From positions 1 through 64,000 of the forward strand of contig JANLFJ010000002.1 in the NCBI GenBank assembly GCA_024655825.1: 64,000 bases of DNA, read 5' to 3'. Shown here in pieces: positions 52,603 to 61,212 of the stretch (positions are counted from its first letter, which is position 1; every line of letters starts with the position of its first letter). The notes beneath the pieces were generated by a model. The model made no database searches. It was not told the DNA's origin and saw nothing but the letters and a program-made list of their open reading frames with translations. A program made the translations under genes and the position numbers. This DNA is from Peptococcaceae bacterium (GTDB lineage Bacteria > Bacillota > Peptococcia > DRI-13 > PHAD01).

Positions 52603-53703
52603 TTACTGGTTTACTTCGCCTACGAGCCAGTTGTCATGCCACACTTTTTGCTCTTTCAGCCATTTGGCAAACCCCGGATGAATTGGTATGCCCGCCTTGG
52701 CCGCTACCTCGATATGCCTTTCCTGGACTCCCAGGGCATCCTCCGCCCAAATGCAGTGAGCCGGGTGTACCTCTCCAACCTCTTTTCTGTGTTCATAAAG
52801 AGCTACCATTATTTCGTAAACGGCCTGTTCCGGAAGGTCCGGTGAAAAGACCCAGTACGTTCCCAGGACCGGTGACCAGCTCGTCTCTGGTCCTTTCAGC
52901 TTTGTGGAAAACTTTTTCAGGCTCAATGGCGCTGCAGCTACTCCCTCCACCTTGCTGGCGATCAATTCAGCGTCTTCTTTAGAAAAGGGCACTACCTTCG
53001 CATCCAATCTCATCTCCAGTTCTGTCATCCATGAAGGAACGCCTACGCTGGACAGCACATATCCCCAAGTGGCGTCGATCATCCCATTCTTCAGGGCATC
53101 GCTGATCGCACTCATTTCCACATAAACCATTTGGACAGGTAAATCAAGCTTTTCATGAATCATCTTGGATACCACTTCAGTAACATATCCCGGCAGTGTG
53201 GGGCAAACCTTTTTTCCCTTCAGGTCCCATATGCTTTTCAAATCGTCCCTGTCCGCCCTTGCCAGCAACACATTCTGGTGTTCCCAAAGACAAGGACCAA
53301 GCAGCGCTTTATTTTGCTTGGGAATGGGGTCTTTGGCAAAATTTCCTGTATCTTTCCAGAGTTCTACCATCTGGGGAATGTTTGAATAGGTGCCTTCACC
53401 TTCGCGCGACTGGATCGCTCTAAAACCGGCATATGGCCCTGCTGACGGAATCGTAGTAACGTCCTTCCAGATTTCTGGTTTGTGGTTTCTGATAATTCCA
53501 GTTATTGCCGACATCGAAACATAGGTCATACCGGACTCGCCAGCAGAAAACATTCTAAGAGAATACGGTCCTGCCTGGGCTTTGGCCGGCTGTCCTTCTG
53601 ATTTGGTTCCTTCCGGCCCTTTTGTACTGCATCCCGCAAAAAGCATTAGAATCACCGATAAAACTAAAATCAATGAAATCAGAGATAATCTGGATTTTCT
53701 CAC
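52603..53703 (-). CDS. TAXI family TRAP substrate-binding lipoprotein
   Basis: A 366-residue protein from a GTG at 53703. The signal peptide ends in a lipobox (LFAGC, C25), and the mature part has the TAXI fold (YSLRMFSAGESGMTYVSMSAITGII, GSxxGTYSNI-like YSNIPQMVELW, WEHQNVLLARADRDDLKSIWDLKGKKVCP). It captures the substrate outside the membrane and passes it to the fused permease. It is first in the long catabolic operon and has a sigma-54 promoter upstream. Confidence 0.92.
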   Translation of the reverse strand: MRKSRLSLISLILVLSVILMLFAGCSTKGPEGTKSEGQPAKAQAGPYSLRMFSAGESGMTYVSMSAITGIIRNHKPEIWKDVTTIPSAGPYAGFRAIQSREGEGTYSNIPQMVELWKDTGNFAKDPIPKQNKALLGPCLWEHQNVLLARADRDDLKSIWDLKGKKVCPTLPGYVTEVVSKMIHEKLDLPVQMVYVEMSAISDALKNGMIDATWGYVLSSVGVPSWMTELEMRLDAKVVPFSKEDAELIASKVEGVAAAPLSLKKFSTKLKGPETSWSPVLGTYWVFSPDLPEQAVYEIMVALYEHRKEVGEVHPAHCIWAEDALGVQERHIEVAAKAGIPIHPGFAKWLKEQKVWHDNWLVGEVNQ

Positions 53704-53954
53704 CCTTTTATCCCCCTTTAAATTTGGATTTTTTTCTTTGTTTATTTAAATTTCATTTCTGCTATTTTTCATGTATCACTCCTTTCTGCCGTGTATCTCT
53801 CTTTCCATACATTTCTTACCATCCCCTTTTTACGCTATTTCATAATTATTTTTAAAACCATGAAATGTTTTTATCATAATACTTTTTATTTTATATACAA
53901 TAGAGGTTGGTATTATGATAACACATAACAATTATTAAGACATTTTATATCCTA

Positions 53955-53970
53955 CGCAAGTATCGTGCCA
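53955..53970 (-). promoter_or_regulatory. Sigma-54 promoter of the TAXI-to-AbrB operon
   Basis: On the minus strand TGGCACGATACTTGCG matches the consensus TGGCACG-N4-TTGC at every fixed position. Transcription would begin near 53943, leaving a 240-base leader before the TAXI receptor gene. The leader is AT-rich and shows no clear hairpin. Confidence 0.8.
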
Positions 53971-54120
53971 ATCAGCAGCTCCCTTGATTTCGCTGCTTTC
54001 TCTGGATTACATGTTTTCAAATGTTGCAGTATTACCACATGCAAGCTGGCTGCCTTTATTTTGCCGAAGTTTATGCGTTTCCTCTTTGCAACGCTCGGCT
54101 GCGTCTTTGACGCCCGTACA

Positions 54121-54160
54121 AAAGCGGCGTAAAGTGTACTCCATAACTTTGCGCCGCTTT
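54121..54160. repeat. Strong hairpin between PrpR-type gene and its target operon
   Basis: AAAGCGGCG at 54121-54129 pairs with CGCCGCTTT at 54152-54160; the stem extends by AAAGT/ACTTT after one mismatch, leaving a 10-base loop. No U run of normal length follows on either strand. It could still end read-through from the regulator gene or be a protein site upstream of the sigma-54 promoter. Confidence 0.55.
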
Positions 54161-54195
54161 GTGAAACACGCCCGCGATTGAGGCAAACGATTTTG

Positions 54196-54221
54196 AATTT
54201 CGAGCATCGAAACTCGAAATT
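54196..54221. promoter_or_regulatory. Candidate PrpR-type enhancer palindrome
   Basis: AATTTCGAG, an 8-base spacer and CTCGAAATT form a perfect 9-bp inverted repeat that ends at the stop codon of the activator gene. It lies about 230 bases upstream of the sigma-54 promoter at 53955-53970, within the range for an activator binding site. Confidence 0.5.
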
Positions 54222-56118
54222 ACTGCTTTAATTTCCGCCATAAAGTGGTGCGATCTATCCCTAGCATTTTGGCGATTTCCTGTTTTTCCAGGCCGCTTTC
54301 GATCAGGGTCTCAATCAGGTTCTTTTCAAAATGCAGCCCTATTTTTTTAATATCGAGACCCTTTATATCAATGGCGTTAATCTTTTGATTTTTTTGCGGG
54401 ATCAAGTCCTCCATGTCTTTAACGCCTATTTCCTTTTTCTGCATTATCACCATGTTTTCCGCGACATTTTTTAATTCCCTGACATTGCCCGGCCAGTTGT
54501 AGGAAAGGAGTATTTCTTTAACCCCTTCGCTTATTTTAGGTACATTCAGCTTATACTCGCGGGCAATGGCGCTGACAAAGTGTTCCAGCAGCAGCAAAAT
54601 ATCCTTCTTTCTCTCTCTCAGCGGCGGGATAACCAGCTTCAAAACATTAAGCCTGTAATACAGGTCCTCCCTGAACTGCTGTTTTTTTACCAGATCGATG
54701 AGGGGTTGGTTGGTAGCCGCAATAACCCGGACATCTACGGGAATGATTTTGTCGTCCCCCAGCCGCATAACCTCTTTTTCCTCGATAACCCTTAACAGGC
54801 CCAGCTGCAGTTTGGTCGTTATCCCGCTGATCTCATCAAGGAAAATCGTCCCTCCGTGGGCCAGTTCAAAAACCCCCGCCTTCCCTTCTTTTTTGGCGCC
54901 AGTGAAAGCGCCTTCCGAATAGCCGAACAGCATGCTTTCAAGAAGGCTTTCGGTCAGCGCGGAACAGTTTATGGCCACAAAGGGGCCGTTTTTCCTTTTA
55001 CTGTTGTTATGGATGCTTTGGGCTATCATCTCTTTGCCGCTTCCGGTTTCGCCTTCGATTAAAACAAATGAGTCAAAGCGGCTTATGGTCTTGGCTTTTT
55101 CAATTGTTTCCTTCATTTTGGGACTCTGATGAACTATATCGTCAAAAACAACTTTGGCCTGCAAGCCGCGTTTCCGCATCTTTTCCCTGAGTCCCTGTTC
55201 CAGCTCCTTTATTTTGGTGATGTCCTTCAGGGTGATTACGCAGCCGAAAGTATCGCCTTTATAAACAAGCGGCACCTTGTTTACCACAATCGTTTTCCTG
55301 TTAAGCTCAATTAATTCGTTTAATCTCTCCTCCGGTTTTTTCAACAGGTTCCTAATCTCATGCGGGCAAGACACATCCTCGAGTTTATGCCCTATCAAAC
55401 CCCTGTTCTCCAGGTCCAGTATGTCGATGGCGTTGGTATTGCACACTGTTATCCTGCCTTGTTCGTCAGTCGACATGATTCCTTCAAACGTGTAGTTCAT
55501 TATTGCCTGAAACAACGAACTTTTCTTTCTTTCCTGGCTTTTGATCTGCAGAACATTAGCCGCCTGTTTAAGCGCTTCTTTGACACTCTCCCTGCTGGAT
55601 TCGATAATCACCCCCTTGAGCCCGTGTGACTCGGCCAGCTGGCAGGACCCAACCCCGCCCACAATACACCTGAATCCTTTGTCCTTGGCCGTTAATATTG
55701 CGGACTCAATGTCTTTTTTAGTATCACATACATACATTTCCAGGGAACTTTTAAAAATATGGCGAAGGTCATTTACCTGGGATATTTGCTGCAGCAGGTT
55801 GTTGTACCCGACCACACAAATCTTCTCTCCTAATTCTTCGGCCCGCAATATCGCCTTAATAATATCGAAGCCGGTAAGAGGAATATCAACAACCGATATA
55901 TCGCTGCTGAGGCTCCTCAACGCTTCAGCAGTGCCACCCCTGGCGACAATCACCTCCACTTCTTCAAATTTTGCCAGTTCAAGCCCTTTTTCTACCAGGC
56001 CTTCGAATACCTGGACGTTCAGCCCCAAGTTTTTGGCCTCGAATTGAATATCTTCCACCATTTTGGGATACGGAGCAATAAAATAAATTGAAGTTTTCGG
56101 GTTAGTCGTTTGTTCCAC
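54220..56118 (-). CDS. PrpR-type sigma-54-dependent activator
   Basis: A 632-residue protein from GTG 56118, with AAGGAGGTG eight bases upstream. Residues 1-190 are a PrpR N-terminal sensor domain (FIAPYPKMVEDIQFEAKNLG, EVIVARGGTAEALR, VVDIPLTGFDIIKAI). A PAS domain follows (about 205-310), then the AAA+ domain with Walker A GETGSGKE (356-363) and GAFTGA (403-408), and a Fis-type helix-turn-helix (KQEIAKMLGIDRTTLWRKLKQ). PrpR senses 2-methylcitrate in propionate catabolism. Here the target is very likely the operon just downstream with its sigma-54 promoter; the inducer may be a similar branched carboxylate. Confidence 0.92.
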   Translation of the reverse strand: MEQTTNPKTSIYFIAPYPKMVEDIQFEAKNLGLNVQVFEGLVEKGLELAKFEEVEVIVARGGTAEALRSLSSDISVVDIPLTGFDIIKAILRAEELGEKICVVGYNNLLQQISQVNDLRHIFKSSLEMYVCDTKKDIESAILTAKDKGFRCIVGGVGSCQLAESHGLKGVIIESSRESVKEALKQAANVLQIKSQERKKSSLFQAIMNYTFEGIMSTDEQGRITVCNTNAIDILDLENRGLIGHKLEDVSCPHEIRNLLKKPEERLNELIELNRKTIVVNKVPLVYKGDTFGCVITLKDITKIKELEQGLREKMRKRGLQAKVVFDDIVHQSPKMKETIEKAKTISRFDSFVLIEGETGSGKEMIAQSIHNNSKRKNGPFVAINCSALTESLLESMLFGYSEGAFTGAKKEGKAGVFELAHGGTIFLDEISGITTKLQLGLLRVIEEKEVMRLGDDKIIPVDVRVIAATNQPLIDLVKKQQFREDLYYRLNVLKLVIPPLRERKKDILLLLEHFVSAIAREYKLNVPKISEGVKEILLSYNWPGNVRELKNVAENMVIMQKKEIGVKDMEDLIPQKNQKINAIDIKGLDIKKIGLHFEKNLIETLIESGLEKQEIAKMLGIDRTTLWRKLKQ

Positions 56119-56167
56119 AGCCCGAACACCTCCTTATTTCCAGGCGAATAGTTTTGTACCTCGGGAA

Positions 56168-56194
56168 TAAAAAAGCTGCTGCCAACACAGCAAC
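56168..56194 (-). terminator. Intrinsic terminator after the MoaD-like gene
   Basis: On the minus strand GTTGCTG (56194-56188) pairs with CAGCAGC (56181-56175) over a six-base loop, followed by TTTTTTATT. It separates the MoaD-like gene from the activator gene. Confidence 0.75.
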
Positions 56195-56228
56195 TCTTTA
56201 TTGTCAGTCCACATGAACCGCAGAAGTT

Positions 56229-56492
56229 TCAGCCGCCCTCCATCAGGGGCAGCAGTAATATCTCTTCGCCGGGTGATATTTCTTTGTTCAGGGCTTCCCT
56301 GTGTTCCAGCAGCCTGCCGTTATAACAAACCATCAGTCCTTCCAGCTCCCTGTAAAGCGTTTCAATGCCTTCCTGCTCCCGGGCCAGCTCATAGAGTTTT
56401 TTTATGCTGACAGGACCTTCAACCCGCACGACAATTTGTTTTTTTCCGGCGCTAACACACAGCTCATCTACAAAATTAATTGTAACGCGCAT
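56229..56492 (-). CDS. MoaD/ThiS-family sulfur carrier protein
   Basis: An 87-residue beta-grasp protein: RVTINFVDELCVSAGKKQIVVRVEG, KLYELAREQEGIETLYRELEG and a C-terminal SPGEEILLLPLMEGG that ends in Gly-Gly. The diglycine tail allows activation by a MoeB/ThiF-type enzyme. It may supply sulfur for the cofactor of AOR 2 in the neighbouring operon, though it is separately transcribed and followed by a terminator. The preceding gene is a degraded remnant. Confidence 0.75.
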   Translation of the reverse strand: MRVTINFVDELCVSAGKKQIVVRVEGPVSIKKLYELAREQEGIETLYRELEGLMVCYNGRLLEHREALNKEISPGEEILLLPLMEGG

Positions 56493-56567
56493 ATAAACCC
56501 TTCTCTGAAAATATACAGGTTTGGCAGTATTATTTTATCACGTTTTTTAAAAAAAATCAGCCGCCCG

Positions 56568-57025
56568 TTAATGCGTGACGAATTCGCACTCGTGGCTGCC
56601 GACATGGGAATAAAAAACTCCTTTTTCTATCCAGGACGGTTTAATAACCGGCTCTTTTGTCACCGTGGCCGTGACAAAGGCATCAGCGCCGGCGACAGCG
56701 TCAAGAGCCGATTCAACTGCCTCAATTTTTTTGCCGGTCCATTCCCCCATTTCCCTGGCAAACGCAGAAGCCCTGTTATTATCCAGTCGGAACGCAGCTG
56801 CCTCAATACTTCGCGGCATTCCAGTGCTCCGCCGGTCCTACCGGGGTGAAGAACGACAACCTGGTTTTCCTGTAACAGGCAGCAGAGCTGCTGCATAATC
56901 TCACGGTGAGCAAAAGCCGGAGTCACCACCATAATAAGCCTGGCCTGCCCCCGCCCCACTAATCCACGCGCCTCATCCTGCAGAAGCAAACAGTTCTTAA
57001 TCTGGTCATCCGCACCGGGCATCAT
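56568..57025 (-). pseudogene. Remnant joining opine-dehydrogenase and ornithine-cyclodeaminase fragments
   Basis: Two reading frames carry pieces of different enzymes. The first, from 57025, includes LIMVVTPAFAHREIMQQLCCLLQENQVVVLHPGRTGG, which resembles the AVVFVLPAFTHKQLF...LSPGTIVGAIPSRSG part of the intact opine-dehydrogenase-like protein at 30861-32042. The second, from about 56820, has RASAFAREMGEWTGKKIEAVESALDAVAGADAFVTATVTKEPVIKPSWIEKGVFYSHVGS, typical of the NAD-binding half of the ornithine cyclodeaminase/mu-crystallin family. Neither is complete, so a deletion probably joined two neighbouring genes. No function is expected. Confidence 0.6.
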
Positions 57026-57143
57026 GTTCCCACCTTTTAACCGGAATCACCTGAATCTTTAACTAAAGTATAACAAAATTTAAAACACCAAAACATGATT
57101 TATAATTGCGACCAGACAGATTTACTCTGGATAGGAGAAAACC

Positions 57144-57972
57144 ATGTTTGCCGGAGCAAGAATAATCAAGACAGGCCTGGCTGTTGCCCTGAGCCTGTTT
57201 ATATGCGATTATTTCAACATTCAGCCGTCCCTTTTCGCCGGAGCCGCCACCGTGCTGAACATGCAGCCTTCGGTGGAGCTGAGCCTTTACAACGCCAAGG
57301 AACAGTTGCTGGTTCATTCCCTTTCCGTTTGCGTAGCCATCCTGCTGGGGCTGACCATCGGCACCAACCCCCTGAGCATGGGTATTGCGACCATTATCAT
57401 CATCCAGTTGTGCCAGGTTTTCAAATGGCGGGGCGGCGTCTCCGCCGGAGTTATGGCCGCCATATTCGTCCTGGCTTCGCCTCATGCGGAGTTTCTCAAC
57501 CACGCGCTGGTCCGGTCGCTGGCCATCTTTGTCGGGGTCAGCGTGGCCCTGGTGGTCAATTTGACGATTGCTCCTCCCCGGTATCGCCAGCCTTTGCAAA
57601 AAAAGCTGGTCGAGTTAAACATCCATGTTTCCCGGCTTTTTTATGAAGCCGTGCAGGCTTTCCTCCGCCTGTCGTTGCCCACGCCGGAGGAAAAGGAAGC
57701 CATGACCAAGAAAACAGAAGACCTCTTCCGGGGAAACCCAGCGCCTTTATGACCTGTACCGGTTCGACATCGGCCCTCATGCTGAAAAGCAGGAAAACAG
57801 GCAAGAGGCTGTCATCCGGTACTTTAACGAATACCTGGCCTATAACAAAGGGCTCTGGCAAAGAACGCGCGACGTACTCTTCCTACTTGAGTCTTGTTTC
57901 TATAAAGAAGGAAATAATCAGTATTTATCGAATTATCCCGACAGAGATATCTCGAAGGAGTGTCGAGGATGA
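57144..57972 (+). pseudogene. FUSC/ArAE-type aromatic-acid exporter, frameshifted in a G run
   Basis: The first frame (57144-57752, 202 residues) has six hydrophobic segments like the FUSC/ArAE_1 family (FAGARIIKTGLAVALSLFICDYFNIQPSLFAGAATVLNMQPSV). It then stops early. Removing one G from the GGGG run near 57729-57732 restores a frame that reads RETQRLYDLYRFDIGPHAEKQENRQEA and goes on to a TGA at 57970-57972, overlapping the start of the next gene as ATGA. So the full product would be about 275 residues. It could be a real mutation, a sequencing error in the homopolymer or a slippage site. Confidence 0.7.
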
Positions 57973-60077
57973 TTCGGGTGCAGATGCTCGGTCGCTTCGC
58001 TATTTACACACCGGATGGAGAGGTTAGCCTTCCCACCGCCAAGGTGCGTGCCCTGGCGGCCTACCTGTTCTGGCAGCAGGGACGCTGGGTTCGGCGCGAG
58101 TTGCTGCGAGGTATGCTCTGGGGGGATATTGGTGAAGAACGCGCGGCGGGGAATTTAAGGACCGCCCTTCATTTATTGCGACGTTCCCTTGCCGGTGTGG
58201 ACGCTGGCAACGAGCTTCTGGAGGTGAGACGCGATATTGTAAGGATTTCTCCCCGCCCTGACTGCCAACTTGACGCCCATGAGTTTGAAAAAAAGGCCTG
58301 GGCTGGCTTGGAAAAAGACACGCTCGAGGTCGAGCACCTGATGGCGGCTGCTTATTTTTACCGGGGGGGATTTCTGGAGGACCTGGACGTAGAATGGTGT
58401 CTCCCAGAACGCCGGCGTCTTGCCGATTTACACCTTGCCGTACTACGTTCGCTGGTGGAGCGGCTGGTCGGGCTGAACCTTCACGAAGCTGCCGCATCCT
58501 ATGCTTCCCGGTGGTTGGCTGTAGATCCGCTGGATGAAGCGGCACACCAGTCACTGATGCGCATTTATGCTGCCCTTGGCGAGCCGGGTCGGGTCGTGGA
58601 GCAGTATGAACAGTGCCGTCAGGCGCTGGAAAAAGAGCTGGGCATAGCCCCGAGCGAGTCCACCAGGCGCCTGCTGCAGGAACTATCCCCTGCGGTTAAG
58701 GAGCGGACGGAAAGGTCTCATCATAAATATACCAAACAACGCGCGCAGAGCAGCTTTCGTTTTTTATCCGCCCGTCAGACCTCGGATATTTTATCCGACG
58801 GGAAAAAGCTATCCCAAGACCCGTTGCGCAACGCCCGGCTGCTCCTGGTCTCCGGCGAGGCGTTAGCCTTGCTGGGGGAAACGGCGGGCGGAATCAAATC
58901 ACTGGAAAAAGCCCTCACCCTCTACGAACGATATAGCGGCCCGGCTGCCAGGGCCCGCCTAATACTGGGGGAAGCGCTGATCTGGCTTTCCATTCCTCTT
59001 ACTCCCAAAATGGAAAGCTCGTTTCGCGAAAAAGGGCTCCGCTACATCGAGCAAGCCCTGGAATATTACCGTGTCAACGGCCCCCCTGCGGATCTGGGGC
59101 GCGCCCTGCAGTTGGGTTCTCAGGCTTGCTGGGTAGTTGGCCTGAACAGCCGGGCTGTTGCGCTGGCCGAAGAAGGTCTGGCCTTGGTCACAGCTCTTGG
59201 CGATCGGGAGGCGGAAGCTCGCCTGGCAGCCCTACTGGCCATGTCGCTTCGCGAGAAATATCGCCTGGCTGAAGCGCTGGCAGCTTTTGACCGCGCTGTC
59301 AAGAACGTGCCGTACATGAGCACTCCCTGGGAAGTGCTCTGGATTATTTTCCAGCGGGGTATCCTTTCCTACATTATTGGCGACCTGGCAAAGGCAGAAT
59401 CCTTCCTGCGTGAAGCTCTGGCGCTCTGCCGGATGACAGCCTTTCCTTCGCTGATGATCAAGATTGGTGAATGTATGACACGCTCCATGATGATCGTACT
59501 CCTCCACTACCAGGACAAACCCGGGAAAATGGACGAATTTCTCAAACCGGAAATGGGTAAATACAACCCGGAACCCTTCATCTATTTAAATCAGTTGTTT
59601 GCCGCGGGGGAGGACCGACGGTCCCTTTTGCCCGGGGTGGAAGGATGGTTGCGAGCACGCATGTTCAGGCTGCCTAGCCCCATGATCGCCTGCACCATCC
59701 GCTGTGTGGCAGAGGAAATGCTGGCGGCGGGTCTGTTTAAAGAGGCAGCCCGCTGGGCTGGAGTGGGAGTGCGCCTGGCCAGGGTTCGTGAATGGGGCGC
59801 TATTGAGGCGTTATTTTATAGCCACCGGGCTGTGGCCTTGCTCAAACTGGGACGATCCGGCGCGGCGGAGGTCTGCAGGCGGCGAGCTTCAGAAATGGCT
59901 GATCCGATTGATCGGTGGGTTCCAGCTTGGCTGGCCCGGGTCGACGGTTTAATGGCCTTACGGCAAGGCGACAAGGCAGCATCTAAACGGCACCTGACGC
60001 GGAGCAGGCGCCTTTTTCTACAGAACGGCAGCCGCTACGATGCCCGGCAGGTGGAAAATGACCTGAAGAGGATTTAA
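57969..60077 (+). CDS. SARP/BTAD-type transcriptional regulator with TPR-like region
   Basis: The start ATG at 57969 follows AAGGAG and overlaps the exporter's stop as ATGA. The 702-residue protein begins with an OmpR-like winged helix (RVQMLGRFAIYTPDGEVSLPTAKVRALAAYLFWQQGRWVRRELLRGMLWGD), then a bacterial transcriptional activator domain (YRGGFLEDLDVEW, LVGLNLHEAAASYASRWLAVDPLDEAAHQSLMRIYAALGEPGRVVEQYEQCRQALEKELGIAPS), then about 450 residues of helical TPR-like repeats. It lacks the NB-ARC ATPase of the larger SARPs. It probably controls the adjacent exporter or nearby genes; the signal is unknown. Confidence 0.88.
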   Translation: MIRVQMLGRFAIYTPDGEVSLPTAKVRALAAYLFWQQGRWVRRELLRGMLWGDIGEERAAGNLRTALHLLRRSLAGVDAGNELLEVRRDIVRISPRPDCQLDAHEFEKKAWAGLEKDTLEVEHLMAAAYFYRGGFLEDLDVEWCLPERRRLADLHLAVLRSLVERLVGLNLHEAAASYASRWLAVDPLDEAAHQSLMRIYAALGEPGRVVEQYEQCRQALEKELGIAPSESTRRLLQELSPAVKERTERSHHKYTKQRAQSSFRFLSARQTSDILSDGKKLSQDPLRNARLLLVSGEALALLGETAGGIKSLEKALTLYERYSGPAARARLILGEALIWLSIPLTPKMESSFREKGLRYIEQALEYYRVNGPPADLGRALQLGSQACWVVGLNSRAVALAEEGLALVTALGDREAEARLAALLAMSLREKYRLAEALAAFDRAVKNVPYMSTPWEVLWIIFQRGILSYIIGDLAKAESFLREALALCRMTAFPSLMIKIGECMTRSMMIVLLHYQDKPGKMDEFLKPEMGKYNPEPFIYLNQLFAAGEDRRSLLPGVEGWLRARMFRLPSPMIACTIRCVAEEMLAAGLFKEAARWAGVGVRLARVREWGAIEALFYSHRAVALLKLGRSGAAEVCRRRASEMADPIDRWVPAWLARVDGLMALRQGDKAASKRHLTRSRRLFLQNGSRYDARQVENDLKRI

Positions 60078-60468
60078 AATAAAAAGAATATCAACAAAAA
60101 ATGTCAACAAATACGAATAAACCCCTGGGAACATCCAAAAGGCGGGGCCTGCTTTTTTTATGCTTTTTAACGATTTTTAAACGATACATTGATATCTTAA
60201 AGGCATAATTGGCTGTATTACTTTTCCAGATGAGGTCGTACTTGCCGGTAATGAGAGTGGGGGCTTATTATTTTAGCCATCCCTGATGTTCCCGTTCTGG
60301 CATCTCCCGGCGGGACTGGTCCATTGGCCGCAGGTAGTCCCACACCGTCGGCCGGAACTGAATCCGAAGCAGCAGGTATTTAATCACACGCATGTTCCAG
60401 GGAGCTGGATTGCCGCTGGTAGTTGTCGGCCTGATCACCAGTATGGGCGCCAGGAGGAGGTGATGACA
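60078..60468. other. Intergenic region before the lipoprotein gene
   Basis: Nearly 400 bases without a supported gene. A T-rich stretch at about 60150-60157 follows a GC-rich, self-complementary segment (GGCGGGGCCTGC) and may serve as a weak terminator for the SARP gene. The lipoprotein gene has AGGAGGAGGTG at 60452-60462; no clear promoter was found. Confidence 0.4.
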
Positions 60469-61212
60469 ATGAAAAGAGTATTGGTTTTTTTGATTGTGCT
60501 GTTCGTGGTTATGTTCTGCCTGGTAGCTGCCGGTTGCGGCGGGGGTGGGCAGCAAAATGCCGGGCAACAAGCCACAAAACAGCCGGCTGCGCAAGAAAAG
60601 GCCGGTCAGCCGGCAAAAGAAGGGTCGGTAGCCGAGTTGTTCGCAAAAGGTCAAAAGGCAAGAGGAATGTCTTATGAGTATGTTTTAACCGCTTCCGCCG
60701 GGGTGATGAAGGGGAAGGTGTGGCTGCAGGGCAACCGGATTAAGACGGACGCGACCGTTGCCGGAAAGCGAATGATCAGCTTTTTTGATGGGGACACAAA
60801 TACCATTGTCACTTATTATCCGGACCAAAACAAAGCTGTTAAACTATCCGCTGATAAGCAGCCGAAAACGGTCCTGACCCCCGGTGAGTATACAGGCGGT
60901 GTTGACCCGGATAAGGTGAAAGTCCTGGAAACCGTTGACTATGAGGGCGTTCGTTGCCGGGTGGTGGCAGTCTCCGGGGCAGGCAACGGGGAAGAGGTGC
61001 GCATGTGGGTACGTGAGGACTACGGTCTGCCTGTGCGGGTAGAAGTCGCTTCCGCTGCCGGCGGAAAAACGGTAATGGAGTACAAGAATCTGCAGGTGGG
61101 GCCCCTGCCGCCTGATACTTTCGAGCTACCTTCAGGCATAGAAGTGATGGACATCAATAAGATGATGGAACAGCTTCCCTCACGCCCGCTGGGACCTGTG
61201 AAGCAGCCTTGA
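60469..61212 (+). CDS. LolA/DUF4412-like lipoprotein
   Basis: Starts at ATG 60469, six bases after AGGAGG; 247 residues. The signal peptide ends in LVAAGC with lipidated C23, followed by a Gln/Ala/Lys-rich linker and a single domain (VWLQGNRIKTDATVAGKRMISFFDGDTNTIVTYYPDQNKAVKL, VKVLETVDYEGVRCRVVAV, EVRMWVREDYGLPVRVEV) with the half-barrel pattern of LolA-like or DUF4412 proteins. Such proteins in Bacillota have no settled role; binding of a hydrophobic ligand is possible. Confidence 0.75.
   Translation: MKRVLVFLIVLFVVMFCLVAAGCGGGGQQNAGQQATKQPAAQEKAGQPAKEGSVAELFAKGQKARGMSYEYVLTASAGVMKGKVWLQGNRIKTDATVAGKRMISFFDGDTNTIVTYYPDQNKAVKLSADKQPKTVLTPGEYTGGVDPDKVKVLETVDYEGVRCRVVAVSGAGNGEEVRMWVREDYGLPVRVEVASAAGGKTVMEYKNLQVGPLPPDTFELPSGIEVMDINKMMEQLPSRPLGPVKQP

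Noticed and set aside
54007-54207. A 66-codon minus-strand frame downstream of the PrpR-type gene
   Set aside because: It overlaps the strong hairpin and the palindrome, has no ribosome site and resembles no family I know.
56660-57025. Reading 56660-57025 as an intact 121-residue protein
   Set aside because: Only its first half resembles an enzyme (opine dehydrogenase), and the rest overlaps a better cyclodeaminase frame, so it is part of a remnant.
60268-60654. Minus-strand frame of 128 codons across the lipoprotein start
   Set aside because: It runs antisense to a lipoprotein gene with a clear signal peptide and ribosome site.
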